A DNA stretch of 64,000 bases. Source: Pseudomonas sp. CC6-YY-74 (lineage in GTDB: Bacteria; Pseudomonadota; Gammaproteobacteria; Pseudomonadales; Pseudomonadaceae). Each line of letters starts with the position of its first letter. The first letter of the stretch is position 1. Made by a program: the position numbers and the translations under genes. This document shows, one piece after another, positions 1 through 8,617 of this stretch. The DNA is taken from assembly GCF_002025205.1 (NCBI RefSeq), contig NZ_CP019947.1, forward strand, positions 3,386,001 to 3,450,000, read 5' to 3'. The notes below the pieces were generated by a model. That model was given only the letters and a program-made list of their open reading frames with translations. It did no database searches and had not been told where the DNA came from.

Positions 1-819
1 CAACTGGAAGCGCGCCGCATGTTGACCAGCGAACTGCGCACCGCGATCGGTACGGAGCAGTTCACATTGCACTACCAGCCGCAATTCGCACCGGACGGCA
101 CGACCCTCAAGGGCTATGAGGCCTTGCTGCGCTGGAAGCATCCGACCCTCGGCGCACAGATGCCAGATCAATTCATCCCGCTCGCCGAAGACACCGGCCT
201 GATCGACCCGCTGGGCCGCTGGGTGCTGCGTACCGCCTGTGCGCAGGCGGCCCTGTGGCCGGATGAGCTGAGCGTCGCCGTCAATCTTTCCGCCGCGCAG
301 TTCCAGCAAGGCGATCTGGTCGAAGTGGTTGCCCGAACGCTTGACGCCAGCGGCCTTGCGGCCCATCGCCTTGAGCTGGAAATTACCGAATCGATGCTGA
401 TGAACAATACCCAGCTGGTCACCCAGACCCTGGCGCGCCTTGCAGCGATGGGCGTGCAGATCGCCATGGACGATTTCGGCACAGGCTATTCGAGCATGGC
501 GTATCTCTGGCGCTTCCCATTCGACAAGCTGAAGATCGACCGCTCGTTCACCGCACACCTGGCATCTGACCCCAAGGTGAACCTGATCGTGAAGTCGATC
601 ATCTCGCTTGCGCACTCACTAGATATCCGCGTGAACGCCGAAGGCGTGGAAAATGCCAGCCAGCTCGAAATTCTGCGGACGCACAAATGCGATGAAATCC
701 AGGGTTATCTGCTTGGACGCCCAGTCCCCGATGATCAATTGGTGCACTTGCGCTCGACAGCTGCGGTAACCTGCGATGCCGCTGCACTGCAAGCCATGGA
801 CGGCAGCGCACCGGCGTGA
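1..819 (+). CDS. EAL-domain cyclic-di-GMP phosphodiesterase, C-terminal part
   Basis: This is the 3' part of a gene that begins before the window; the frame is open from base 1. It encodes an almost complete EAL domain, which hydrolyses cyclic di-GMP to pGpG. Visible signatures in order are the EAL motif in GYEALLRW, the NLSAAQF stretch, the metal-binding ELEITES segment, DDFGTGYSS, LKIDRSF, the AEGVEN loop and the IQGYLLGRP terminus. All metal and catalytic positions of an active EAL domain appear present. In this family the domain usually follows GGDEF and PAS modules, but that part lies outside the window. Stop TGA at 817-819. Confidence 0.93.
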   Translation, partial: QLEARRMLTSELRTAIGTEQFTLHYQPQFAPDGTTLKGYEALLRWKHPTLGAQMPDQFIPLAEDTGLIDPLGRWVLRTACAQAALWPDELSVAVNLSAAQFQQGDLVEVVARTLDASGLAAHRLELEITESMLMNNTQLVTQTLARLAAMGVQIAMDDFGTGYSSMAYLWRFPFDKLKIDRSFTAHLASDPKVNLIVKSIISLAHSLDIRVNAEGVENASQLEILRTHKCDEIQGYLLGRPVPDDQLVHLRSTAAVTCDAAALQAMDGSAPA

Positions 820-1208
820 TGGCCCGTGCGGGTGGTGAGCGCCCATAGGCTGCACATCCACCGGGCAGAGCCGGTTGCGCCGGTTATGCGCCAAATTGCA
901 GCCTCCCGAGGCAAACAGAACGCCCGCAGGAAACCCAACGGATTGTACCCCAGGGACCAATGAAGCGACTCGGGCCAGGCCTTGAACTTACCGGCGCCGG
1001 GGCACCCCCAGCAGGCAAGGAGCCCGGTCGGACCAGCGGACTTTTGTGCCTGCGCGACAGGCTGGTTTAAGGATGCGACAACCTGCGGGGCACCGCTGCT
1101 TTAGCCACCCGGTCGGCATGGCGCCGTTCCGAACGCTATGCTAGCTTGACGCCTCGCCAGGAAGGCCATGCAACGCCGGAGCGCAACCGAATAAGAAGAG
1201 GACCCCCC
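820..1208. other. intergenic region upstream of the ABC importer operon
   Basis: 389 bases without a convincing gene. It presumably holds the promoter of the amino-acid importer; a TATGCT at about 1136-1141 could be a -10 element but no good -35 box accompanies it. A run of purines, AAGAAGAGG at 1194-1202, just upstream of the ATG at 1209 acts as the ribosome-binding site and decides that start over the longer in-frame extension to 1146. Confidence 0.4.
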
Positions 1209-1982
1209 ATGGCCGAGGCCACGCCCGCGCTGGAAATTCGCGACCTGCATAAACGCTATGGCGACCTCGAGGTGCTCAAAGGCATCTCCCTCACCGCCCA
1301 CGATGGCGACGTGATCTCGATTCTCGGCTCATCCGGCTCCGGCAAATCGACCTTCTTGCGCTGCATCAATCTGCTGGAAAACCCCAACCAGGGTCAGATC
1401 ATCGTCGCCGGCGAGGAGCTCAAGCTCAAACCCGGCAAGCAGGGCGAATTGGTCGCCGCCGATGGCAAGCAGATCAACCGCCTGCGCAGCGAATTGGGCT
1501 TCGTCTTCCAGAATTTCAATCTGTGGCCGCACATGAGCGTGCTCGACAACATCATCGAGGCGCCGCGCCGGGTGCTCGGCCTGAGCAAGGCCGAGGCCAT
1601 CGAACGGGCCGAGGCGCTGCTGGCCAAGGTCGGCATCTCCGACAAGCGTCATGTCTATCCCAATCAGCTCTCTGGCGGCCAACAGCAGCGTGCGGCGATT
1701 GCCCGCACCCTGGCCATGCAGCCGAAAGTGATCCTGTTCGATGAGCCGACATCGGCCCTCGACCCGGAGATGGTCCAAGAAGTGCTTAATGTGATCCGCG
1801 CGCTCGCCGATGAAGGTCGCACCATGCTCCTGGTCACCCACGAGATGGGCTTCGCCCGCCAGGTCTCCAGCGAAGTGGTGTTCCTGCATCAGGGCCTGGT
1901 GGAAGAACAAGGCTCACCCGAGCAAGTGTTCGACAACCCGGCTTCGGCGCGCTGCAAACAATTCATGTCCAGCAATGACTAA
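1209..1982 (+). CDS. polar amino-acid ABC transporter ATP-binding protein (HisP/GlnQ type)
   Basis: The cytoplasmic ATPase of a lysine/arginine/ornithine/histidine-type importer, 257 residues, normal for the family. The Walker A motif GSSGSGKST lies near residue 40. The Q-loop (FVFQNFNLWPHMSVLDN), the signature LSGGQQQRAAIARTLA, Walker B VILFDEPTSALDPE and the switch histidine in LLVTHEMGFA are all intact. It heads a four-gene operon: the binding protein starts 18 bp downstream, followed by two permeases. The gene order ATPase, binding protein, permease, permease is that of a second basic amino-acid importer in pseudomonads. The family assignment is firm; the exact substrate is inferred. Confidence 0.94.
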   Translation: MAEATPALEIRDLHKRYGDLEVLKGISLTAHDGDVISILGSSGSGKSTFLRCINLLENPNQGQIIVAGEELKLKPGKQGELVAADGKQINRLRSELGFVFQNFNLWPHMSVLDNIIEAPRRVLGLSKAEAIERAEALLAKVGISDKRHVYPNQLSGGQQQRAAIARTLAMQPKVILFDEPTSALDPEMVQEVLNVIRALADEGRTMLLVTHEMGFARQVSSEVVFLHQGLVEEQGSPEQVFDNPASARCKQFMSSND

Positions 1983-2000
1983 ACACGGAGCAACTCTCGC

Positions 2001-2753
2001 ATGCTGAATTACAAGAAAATCCTGTTGGCCGCGGCAGCCACCCTGGCGTTCGGTACCGGCGCCGTCGCTGCCGAAAAACTCAAGATGGGCACCGAAGGGG
2101 CCTATCCACCCTTCAATCTGATCGACGCCAGCGGCCAGGTTGGTGGTTTCGACGTGGACATCGGCCAGGCCCTCTGCGCCAAGATGCAAGCTGAGTGCGA
2201 AGTGGTCACCTCCGACTGGGACGGCATCATCCCGGCCCTCAATGCCAAGAAGTTCGACTTCCTGGTGGCCTCGATGTCGATCACCGATGAGCGCAAGGTG
2301 GCCGTTGACTTCACCGAGCCCTACTACACCAACAAGCTGCAATTCATTGCGCCGAAAGACAGTGACTTCAAATCCGACAAGGCCAGCCTCAAAGGCAAGG
2401 TGATCGGTGCTCAGCGCGCCACCATCGCTGGCACCTGGCTGGAAGACAACCTGGACGGCGTCGTCGACATCAAGCTCTACGACACCCAGGAAAACGCCTA
2501 CCTCGACCTGTCCTCGGGTCGCCTCGACGGCGTATTGGCCGACACCTTCGTCAACTGGGAATGGCTGAAGAGCGATGCCGGCAAAAGCTTCGAGTTCAAG
2601 GGCAAGCCGGTATTCGACAACGACAAGATCGGGATTGCCGTGCGCAAGGGCGACCCACTGCGCGAGAAGCTGAACACCGCGCTGCAGGCCATCATCGAAG
2701 ACGGCACCTACAAGACCATCAACGATAAATATTTCCCGTTCAGCATCTACTGA
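2001..2753 (+). CDS. periplasmic basic amino-acid binding protein (ArgT/HisJ type)
   Basis: A 250-residue solute-binding protein of bacterial family 3. It has a classic Sec signal peptide (lysines, then a hydrophobic alanine/leucine core, cleavage after GAVAA near residue 24). The mature start KLKMGTEGAYPPFN, the GFDVDIG segment and MSITDERKVAVDFTEPYY are the lobe-1 signatures of the LAO/His/Arg binding proteins. The acidic pocket residues fit a cationic amino-acid ligand, probably arginine, lysine, ornithine or histidine. It is followed by a stem-loop at 2764-2789, a usual arrangement that lets the binding protein be made in excess over the membrane subunits. Confidence 0.93.
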   Translation: MLNYKKILLAAAATLAFGTGAVAAEKLKMGTEGAYPPFNLIDASGQVGGFDVDIGQALCAKMQAECEVVTSDWDGIIPALNAKKFDFLVASMSITDERKVAVDFTEPYYTNKLQFIAPKDSDFKSDKASLKGKVIGAQRATIAGTWLEDNLDGVVDIKLYDTQENAYLDLSSGRLDGVLADTFVNWEWLKSDAGKSFEFKGKPVFDNDKIGIAVRKGDPLREKLNTALQAIIEDGTYKTINDKYFPFSIY

Positions 2754-2763
2754 GCAGCCTGCC

Positions 2764-2789
2764 CTGCGTCGCCCTCACGGGCGATGCAG
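2764..2789 (+). terminator. stem-loop between binding protein and permease genes
   Basis: CTGCGTCGCC (2764-2773) pairs with GGCGATGCAG (2780-2789) with one G-T pair and a six-base loop. There is no T-run, so it is better read as an mRNA-stabilising or partly terminating hairpin than as a full terminator. Confidence 0.6.
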
Positions 2790-2803
2790 GCTTCTGACCC
2801 CCC

Positions 2804-3499
2804 ATGAATTTAGACCTCTACGGATTCGGCCCGGCCCTGGCCGCCGGCACCCTGATGACCATCAAGCTGGCGCTCTGTGCGCTGAGCCTGGGTCTGGTGC
2901 TCGGCCTGCTCGGCGCACTGGCCAAGACTTCGCCGTACAAGCCGCTGCAGTGGCTTGGCGGCACCTATTCGACCATCGTGCGCGGCATACCCGAACTGCT
3001 TTGGGTCCTGCTGATCTACTTCGGCACCGTGCAACTGATGCGCAACCTGGCCGACCTGCTGGGCATCGACAGCCTCGAACTGAGCGCCTTCGCCGCCGGC
3101 ACCATCGCCCTGGGCATCTGCTTTGGTGCCTATGCCACCGAAGTATTTCGTGGCGCGATCCTCGCCATCCCCAAAGGTCATCGCGAAGCCGGTCAGGCGC
3201 TGGGCCTGTCCGTACCGCGAATCTTCTGGCGCCTGATCCTGCCGCAGATGTGGCGCATCGCCCTGCCCGGCCTGGGTAATTTGTTCATGATCCTGATGAA
3301 GGACACCGCCCTGGTGTCGGTGATCGGCCTGGAAGAAATCATGCGCCGCTCGCAGATCGCCGTAACCTCGAGCAAAGAACCTTTCACCTTTTTCCTAGTG
3401 GCGGCCTTTATCTACCTGGGCCTCACCGTGCTCGCCATGATCGGCCTGCACTTCCTTGAACAGCGTGCCGGCCGTGGCTTCATCAGGAGCACCTCATGA
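2804..3499 (+). CDS. amino-acid ABC transporter permease, HisQ type
   Basis: A 231-residue inner-membrane permease. It has about five hydrophobic segments and the EAA loop (GHREAGQALGLSVPRIFWRLILPQ, near residues 125-148) that docks on the ATPase. The N-terminal stretch GFGPALAAGTLMTIKLA is typical of the HisQ/ArtQ family. Its last codons overlap the next permease start by 4 bp (ATGA), indicating coupled translation of the heterodimer. Confidence 0.93.
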   Translation: MNLDLYGFGPALAAGTLMTIKLALCALSLGLVLGLLGALAKTSPYKPLQWLGGTYSTIVRGIPELLWVLLIYFGTVQLMRNLADLLGIDSLELSAFAAGTIALGICFGAYATEVFRGAILAIPKGHREAGQALGLSVPRIFWRLILPQMWRIALPGLGNLFMILMKDTALVSVIGLEEIMRRSQIAVTSSKEPFTFFLVAAFIYLGLTVLAMIGLHFLEQRAGRGFIRSTS

Positions 3500-4185
3500 A
3501 CTGGGAAGTCATCATCAAGTGGTTGCCGCGCCTGGCCGAAGGCGCCGTACTGACCCTGGAGCTGGTCGCCATCGCGGTAGTCGCCGGCCTGATCCTGGCG
3601 ATACCCATGGGCATCGCCCGCGCCTCCAAGCATTGGTTCGTCCGCGCCGTGCCCTACGGCTACATCTTCTTCTTCCGCGGCACACCGCTGCTGGTGCAAT
3701 TATTTCTGGTCTATTACGGCCTGGCCCAGTTCGACGCCGTGCGCGAAGGGCCGCTCTGGTTCTACCTGCGCGACGCCTACTGGTGCGCCATCCTGACCAT
3801 GACCCTGCATACCGCCGCCTATATCGCCGAGATCCTGCGCGGTGCGATTCAGGCCGTGCCACCGGGCGAAGTGGAAGCGGCGCGCGCCCTGGGCATGGCC
3901 CGCTGGCAGACCATGCTCTATATCGTCCTGCCGCGCGCCGCACGCATCGGCCTGCCGGCCTACAGCAACGAAGTGATCCTGATGCTCAAGGCCAGCTCCC
4001 TGGCCAGCACCGTCACCCTGCTGGAACTGACCGGCATGGCGCGCACCATCATCGCCCGCACCTACCTGCCAGTGGAGATCTTCTTCGCCGCCGGGATGTT
4101 CTACCTGCTGATCGCCTTCATCCTGGTCCGTGGCTTCAAGCTGCTGGAAAACTGGCTAAGGGTCGACGCCTGCCAGGGCCGCTGA
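3496..4185 (+). CDS. amino-acid ABC transporter permease, HisM type
   Basis: A 229-residue permease that pairs with the preceding gene. The membrane segments are clear, and the EAA loop (GEVEAARALGMARWQTMLYIVLPRA) is near residues 118-142. FFRGTPLLVQLFLVYYG is the family signature. It overlaps the upstream permease by 4 bp and closes the importer operon. Confidence 0.93.
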   Translation: MNWEVIIKWLPRLAEGAVLTLELVAIAVVAGLILAIPMGIARASKHWFVRAVPYGYIFFFRGTPLLVQLFLVYYGLAQFDAVREGPLWFYLRDAYWCAILTMTLHTAAYIAEILRGAIQAVPPGEVEAARALGMARWQTMLYIVLPRAARIGLPAYSNEVILMLKASSLASTVTLLELTGMARTIIARTYLPVEIFFAAGMFYLLIAFILVRGFKLLENWLRVDACQGR

Positions 4186-4188
4186 CGC

Positions 4189-4211
4189 GATGGGGCACTC
4201 ACGGCCCCATC
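4189..4211 (+). terminator. hairpin after the importer operon
   Basis: GATGGGGC (4189-4196) pairs perfectly with GCCCCATC (4204-4211) around a seven-base loop just past the last permease stop. No T-run follows, so intrinsic termination would be weak. Confidence 0.45.
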
Positions 4212-4230
4212 TAGGCTTGACGACACGACC

Positions 4231-5445
4231 ATGAACGACTCCCCCCTCAGCGGCGACAGCCTGCTCCAGCGCTTCCAGGCGCTGGATGCATTTTTGCTGC
4301 AGCACCAAGCACTATGGCAACCGCGGCCATTCACCCACCAGCAACTGCCGTGGGAAAGCCAGCATCCAGAACTCGCCCGTTGGCTCAGATCGCGCAGCCT
4401 GGAGCAGGCCGAAGCCAGCCACAACCAGCCGCACCTGCTGGAAGCCCCCGCGCCCTTTCCCGGCCTCGCCGCGCAAGCCGAGACCCTGAGCCGAGTCGGC
4501 GCATTCACGCCACTGCCATCGCCGCCACTGCCGGCCCGCTTCTCGGTCGACGTACCAGGCCGTAAATGGCAACAGATCCAGGCCTTCGCCGGCTGCCTGC
4601 AGTTTCACCAACCTGCCCAACACTGGCTCGACTGGTGCGCCGGCAAAGGCCATCTCGGGCGTCTGCTGGCACATGACGGGCGCCCGCTGACCTGCCTGGA
4701 GCACAACCCCGAACTGGTACACAGCGGCCAACTGCTCAGCCAGCGCCTGCACCTCAACGCCCGGCATCTGCAGCAGGATGTACTCGACGCCGATGCCGGC
4801 GCCCAACTCCGCAGCGAACACACCCCGGTCGCCCTGCATGCCTGCGGCGACCTGCATGTACGCCTAATGCAACTCGCCAGCGCGGCCGACTGCCAGCAGC
4901 TGGCCATAGCGCCGTGCTGCTACAACCGCATCACCACCCCCAATTACCAGGCGCTCTCCTCAGCGGCCCAGGCATCAGCCTTGCGACTCTCGCTGGATGA
5001 CCTGGCCCTACCCCTTAGCGAAACCGTCACCGCCGGCGCTCGCGTACGCCGCCAGCGCGATCGCTCCATGGCCTGGCGCCTGGCATTCGACGTGCTGCAA
5101 CGTGAACTGCGCGGCATCGACCAGTACCTGCCCACACCGTCCTTGCCGACGACCTGGTTGGCTAAAGATTTCGCCGACTACTGCACGGACCTCGCCGCCC
5201 TGAAACAACTGCCCGCACCAGACACTTCAAGAGACTGGCAACAACTGCAGAGCCAAGGCTGGCAACGACTGGCCCAGGTGCGCAATCTGGAGCTGCTGCG
5301 CGGCTTGTTCCGCCGCCCGCTGGAACTGTGGCTGCTCCTCGACCGTGCGCTCTACCTGCAAGATCAGGGTTACAACGTGCGCCTCGGCAGCTTCTGCCCG
5401 CGCCAGCTCACCCCGCGCAACCTGCTGCTGCTCGCCGAACGCTGA
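4231..5445 (+). CDS. class I SAM-dependent methyltransferase (METTL25/Methyltransf_32-like)
   Basis: A 404-residue cytoplasmic protein. The central part has the SAM-binding strand WLDWCAGKGHLGRLLA (near residues 132-147), a following acidic strand ending LEHNPE, the LHACGDLHVRLM segment and the CCYNRI motif, an arrangement known from the Methyltransf_32 family. The N-terminal 90 residues look like a family-specific extension, and the C-terminus is rich in leucine and arginine. The substrate is not known to me. It follows the importer operon by 45 bp beyond a hairpin, so it may be co-transcribed by read-through, although the function gives no obvious link to amino-acid uptake. Confidence 0.8.
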   Translation: MNDSPLSGDSLLQRFQALDAFLLQHQALWQPRPFTHQQLPWESQHPELARWLRSRSLEQAEASHNQPHLLEAPAPFPGLAAQAETLSRVGAFTPLPSPPLPARFSVDVPGRKWQQIQAFAGCLQFHQPAQHWLDWCAGKGHLGRLLAHDGRPLTCLEHNPELVHSGQLLSQRLHLNARHLQQDVLDADAGAQLRSEHTPVALHACGDLHVRLMQLASAADCQQLAIAPCCYNRITTPNYQALSSAAQASALRLSLDDLALPLSETVTAGARVRRQRDRSMAWRLAFDVLQRELRGIDQYLPTPSLPTTWLAKDFADYCTDLAALKQLPAPDTSRDWQQLQSQGWQRLAQVRNLELLRGLFRRPLELWLLLDRALYLQDQGYNVRLGSFCPRQLTPRNLLLLAER

Positions 5446-6051
5446 ACGCCGCTGAGCTCACACAAGTTGTCCACATTATCTGTGGATAACTGTGTTGATA
5501 GTTTCTGAGCAACCCCACCAAACGCCTCTACCATCGGCTCTCACGGCGCTTGCTCGTTTTTTGAGCAGCAAATAAATATCAATTAAAACATGTACTTATA
5601 AAAAGCAGAGAAATACCTCGCAAAAAACATGTGTACTCTCGCCAAACAACGTCAGCTTGTGCATAAGGATTTCGCAGCTAATCGCCAGAACTGCATTAAA
5701 CGACCTGATTAGCCACACTCATCAGCCCGGAGCCCCCTCCATAGCGGCGTACCGCTGTTGCAGGAGAGCCTCCTAGGCGCGCTATTTTAGGTCGCAGAAT
5801 GGCCTGCTTTCACCCCGGCGATGCGTACCCCTATGAATGTGAGAAATGCCCAACCCCATCCCCTGGATGCGCTAAGCAAGAAAAATTCCGGAAGCATTTC
5901 CGAGCACGCAGTCCGCGCCCAAGACATGCCCGAGAACGCCGCCCACGCCTTGCCGACTTCAGACTGAGTGCGGCTTGAAAATAATCAGAGTAAACAATGC
6001 GCAGACGCCTTTACTCGGCCAGATGAATGGATATAATGGCGCCCCTGAAAT
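5446..6051. other. long intergenic region with DnaA-box pair
   Basis: 606 bases without a gene. At 5467-5475 TTGTCCACA and at 5481-5489 TGTGGATAA form an inverted pair matching the DnaA box (TTATCCACA; one mismatch in the first, exact in the second). The middle (5560-5640) is AT-rich, and the remainder gives no recognisable coding signal. The tRNA promoter must lie in the last 100 bases, where TATAAT occurs at 6031-6036. Confidence 0.5.
6031..6036 (+). promoter_or_regulatory. -10 box of the tRNA-Thr promoter
   Basis: An exact TATAAT lies 15 bases before the first base of the mature tRNA. It is a plausible sigma-70 -10 hexamer. A TTTACT at 6009-6014 (17-bp spacing) would be a fair -35 element. 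Confidence 0.55.
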
Positions 6052-6127
<76 letters not shown>

Positions 6128-6138
6128 TACAAAACAAA

Positions 6139-6166
6139 GGGTTACGTGAAGACGTAGCCCTTTTTT
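6139..6166 (+). terminator. Rho-independent terminator of tRNA-Thr
   Basis: GGGTTACG (6139-6146) pairs with CGTAGCCC (6153-6160) with one G-T pair and a six-base loop, followed by six T residues. It is a textbook intrinsic terminator 11 bases after the tRNA. Confidence 0.85.
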
Positions 6167-6529
6167 GTGCCTGAAATTCGGCTTGGGGTAGATTTGGGGT
6201 AGGAATCTGACAGAAACAAGATACCTAGATAGGAAGCTCAGTTCTTGCCTGGCATGCAGCAACACAGTTGAATTTACTAGCGGCCAGGGAAGTCTGCTGC
6301 TCAGATCCCCATGAACGCGTCCGGCCAGAAGGGAGGTGTACTGGCTCCCCGATATGCCAGGAACACCCTGCACTGCGCGCGGGGTATCTCAGCTCGCGGC
6401 TCTGCTGCTCACTGTGATTGATATGATGCAGTGGACTTGTAGGCAGTGGTCACCGCCTCCCCCGTGGACGCTTCATCTGGTCTCGACCTGACGAACAACT
6501 CAAGGAGCCGCGTATAGAGACCCACTACA

Positions 6530-6688
6530 TCGAGATCAAAGATCTGGGACGGCGACGGAGGCATCTACATCCTCAACGAGGTGCTCCAGGAACTGTGCGT
6601 CGACATCGGCTGCTCGCTGTCCCTGGACGAAGAGTTTATGGGGACGACACGCGGCCTCGTGCTCAGAAAATCCCACGCACGTCCCTGA
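6530..6688 (+). pseudogene. N-terminal remnant of a HAD-superfamily phosphatase
   Basis: Reading from about 6545, the frame gives WDGDGGIYILNEVLQELC and continues with a SLSLDEEF stretch to a TGA at 6686-6688. This matches the start of HAD phosphatases of the YieH/YfbT kind, which begin with a hydrophobic strand, DxDG, then a helix ending before a cap. The expected nucleophile context is degenerate. The strand just upstream (YIEIKDL, about 6523-6543) lies in a different frame, implying a frameshift. Only about 50 residues remain. It is a decayed fragment next to the tRNA; the family call rests on pattern alone. Confidence 0.4.
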
Positions 6689-7036
6689 TCGCGTCGATGA
6701 GTTGGTTGGTTGGTTGGACGCTCGGGCGCCACTGGACCTTGAGAAGTACTGGTGATGTCCCGTTTTTTTCGATCAAAACGATGTCATGACTCTTCGGATG
6801 GCGAGGGCACCAATTTCTGCCCTAACACCCAGAGCGCGCTAACGAAGCGGTTCAATTGGCCCCCGCTCATCCCGAACACCTCGGCCTATACCGTGCCCCT
6901 TATTGAGGCCAGTTTCTCAGTTCCCATCGGTATTAATGAAGAACCCTAGGCTTTCCAAGGTGTTGTTGATCGGCGTAATGATTCGAGACTCAGAGCCCAG
7001 GTCGGCTGGCCACTTCGATTTGCATTGTGTTCTTCC
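6689..7036. other. intergenic debris of the tRNA-linked element
   Basis: About 350 bases without a supportable gene. It contains a short TTGG tandem run at about 6701-6716 and small open frames with no recognisable features. The area between tRNA and first intact gene has the look of an eroded integrase end; no integrase remains. Confidence 0.35.
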
Positions 7037-7660
7037 TTAGGTATAAACGCCGTGCTCTATCTGGCCAATTAACCTCAGCAACTGGGCTCGACCCGCCGGA
7101 TGGTTTAACAAATCGACAGGAGCGATTCCCCCAAGTGCATGCGCCTGGCGTGTATACCAGCCGATCACATGAGTCGGATTGCCTCCAAACAGGGATAGGG
7201 CACTATCGATGACATCGGCAATCGATGGGGAGTGCAACGGCGATGCTCCCGTTTGCGGTGCCTCCTGCCCTTCTCTTTGGACAGTCTTGCCTGCTGATGT
7301 GCCTAGGTGCCTGGCGCACCGTGTAGATAGCCATCCTTGGTCTTCGTGGATCTCTCCACGGTCGCCGCATATCTCGCAGAACCTACCTGACAAGCCCTCT
7401 ATCACGTCAATCACCGCGGACACATAAGCGTCGCCATGTGAGTAGTAGACGCGAAGCTCTCCAAATTTCTCTTTGATCTGATGAGCAACGAATGGCTCGG
7501 ACTTGGCTGCATCCATCCGCCGCTGGATTAGGCAGCCGGTCGCGTCAAGCAAGTGGAACCATCCGCTACCGCACTCGAAGCCATGGAGCCCAGAGTTACT
7601 AATAGGCGGATAAACGACTGGATAGCGTGAGGTCAACTCGATGTCGAGTTCGTCGTTCAT
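7037..7660 (-). CDS. DUF2384 (Xre/MbcA/ParS toxin-binding) domain fused to a cysteine-containing domain
   Basis: 207 residues. The N-terminal 115 residues contain GWFHLLDATGCLIQRR, then QIKEKFGELRVYY and a CxxC...C...H cluster (FCEICGDRG, CARHLG), resembling small phage or island proteins with a possible zinc site. The C-terminal 60 residues (from SIADVIDSALSLFGGN through HALGGIAPVDLL to LIGQIEHGVYT) carry the hallmarks of DUF2384, the toxin-binding domain of Xre/MbcA/ParS antitoxins: a helix, FGG, a LGG-x-P-x-x-LL turn and a final helix. The start overlaps the stop of the upstream gene by 4 bp (ATGA), so the two are translationally coupled. The usual HTH partner domain is absent here. Domain calls are inferences from sequence pattern. 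Confidence 0.7.
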   Translation of the reverse strand: MNDELDIELTSRYPVVYPPISNSGLHGFECGSGWFHLLDATGCLIQRRMDAAKSEPFVAHQIKEKFGELRVYYSHGDAYVSAVIDVIEGLSGRFCEICGDRGEIHEDQGWLSTRCARHLGTSAGKTVQREGQEAPQTGASPLHSPSIADVIDSALSLFGGNPTHVIGWYTRQAHALGGIAPVDLLNHPAGRAQLLRLIGQIEHGVYT

Positions 7661-8151
7661 TGCTCCTCGCCCTCCTCGTCTTCGTCTCCTGTCGTTTCAA
7701 GGATCGGCAGATGGATCATGGAGCTGTCGTACACCACGTCAATCGACTCAAGGCTTGCCCAATCCAGGTAGCGTGGGTAGCGGGCCCCATCCTTGAGCTC
7801 GTAAGCAAACTCTTTGTGGGCTCCGGCACCCATGATGGTTTCTGTGTATGCAATAACCTTGGCAAGTGGCTGCATCTGGTACATGCCCGAGCCGTTGAGA
7901 TGGCCAGGCGATACAAGTTGAGTGTCCAGAATGAAGGTTTCCTCATCCTGTATCTCTATGTGGTGTTTCAACGCATAGATGTTGGGTAATAGACGCATCT
8001 CCATCTGCGGATCCTCACCGCACGGGGTGACGACCCAGGAGACGTAAAACCAAGGCACAAAAATAGGTTGGACCACGTACTCCCACGACACAGTGTTGCT
8101 CCTTAGGAAAGGAGATAGCTGAATTTCGGTATCCGGAAAAGTCTCGAACAT
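7657..8151 (-). CDS. hypothetical protein coupled to the DUF2384 fusion protein
   Basis: 164 residues from MFETFPDTE, chosen over an upstream extension that lacks conserved-looking sequence. The protein is aromatic-rich in its first half (VSWEYVVQPIFVPWFYVSW) and ends in a very acidic tail (TTGDEDEEGEEQ). I do not recognise the family. It lacks the Arg-Glu-Ser pattern of RES toxins, the usual partners of DUF2384 proteins. Position and 4-bp overlap make it the natural binding partner of the downstream protein, possibly a toxin, but that is inference only. The XRE gene on the opposite strand starts 94 bp away. Confidence 0.6.
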   Translation of the reverse strand: MFETFPDTEIQLSPFLRSNTVSWEYVVQPIFVPWFYVSWVVTPCGEDPQMEMRLLPNIYALKHHIEIQDEETFILDTQLVSPGHLNGSGMYQMQPLAKVIAYTETIMGAGAHKEFAYELKDGARYPRYLDWASLESIDVVYDSSMIHLPILETTGDEDEEGEEQ

Positions 8152-8244
8152 ATAATTTCCTGAAAAGCACAATATATGTCGTCGGCGACATAGCCGACAT
8201 GGCCGCATTGTGGCCCTATCTTTTCTTTTTGAAAAGACCGAAAA

Positions 8245-8529
8245 ATGGAACGAGAGTATTTATTCGGACCTGCGCTGCGACGAATGCGTTTGGCGAGAGG
8301 ACTTCCCCAGGACGCTTTCGCCACTACCACGACACAGGCGCACCTCAGTCGCCTCGAGCGAGGCGTGAGGGAACCTACGTGGGGTAAGGTGACTGAGTTG
8401 GCGGTGAAACTAGAGGTACATCCACTGACGCTTTTTGCTCTCTCTTATCTCGTCATTGATGAGGCTTCGTCAGTAGATGAGCTACTTGATACGGTGAAAC
8501 GCGAGCTTAATATGCTGGGAGTGGCATAG
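8245..8529 (+). CDS. XRE-family HTH transcriptional regulator
   Basis: 94 residues. A single helix-turn-helix of Cro/CI type covers residues 10-65: LRRMRLARGLPQDAFA is helices 1-2, and AHLSRLERGVREPTWGKVTELAVKLEVHP contains the recognition helix and the usual closing segment. A short C-terminal helix follows. It is divergent from the two-gene unit at 7037-8151, and the 93-bp gap between starts probably holds a shared operator. It is likely the repressor of that pair or of the mobilisation genes. Confidence 0.85.
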   Translation: MEREYLFGPALRRMRLARGLPQDAFATTTTQAHLSRLERGVREPTWGKVTELAVKLEVHPLTLFALSYLVIDEASSVDELLDTVKRELNMLGVA

Positions 8530-8617
8530 GGTGCGGATGTGCCAGTAGGATGCTCATCAGCTTGCTGATGAATATTGAGGACTGCTTTACAGTCAATTCG
8601 AAAGCGATAGCCGCTCA

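Noticed and set aside
1146..1208. N-terminal extension of the ABC ATPase
   Set aside because: The extra 21 residues have no family similarity and an AAGAAGAGG ribosome-binding site precedes the ATG at 1209.
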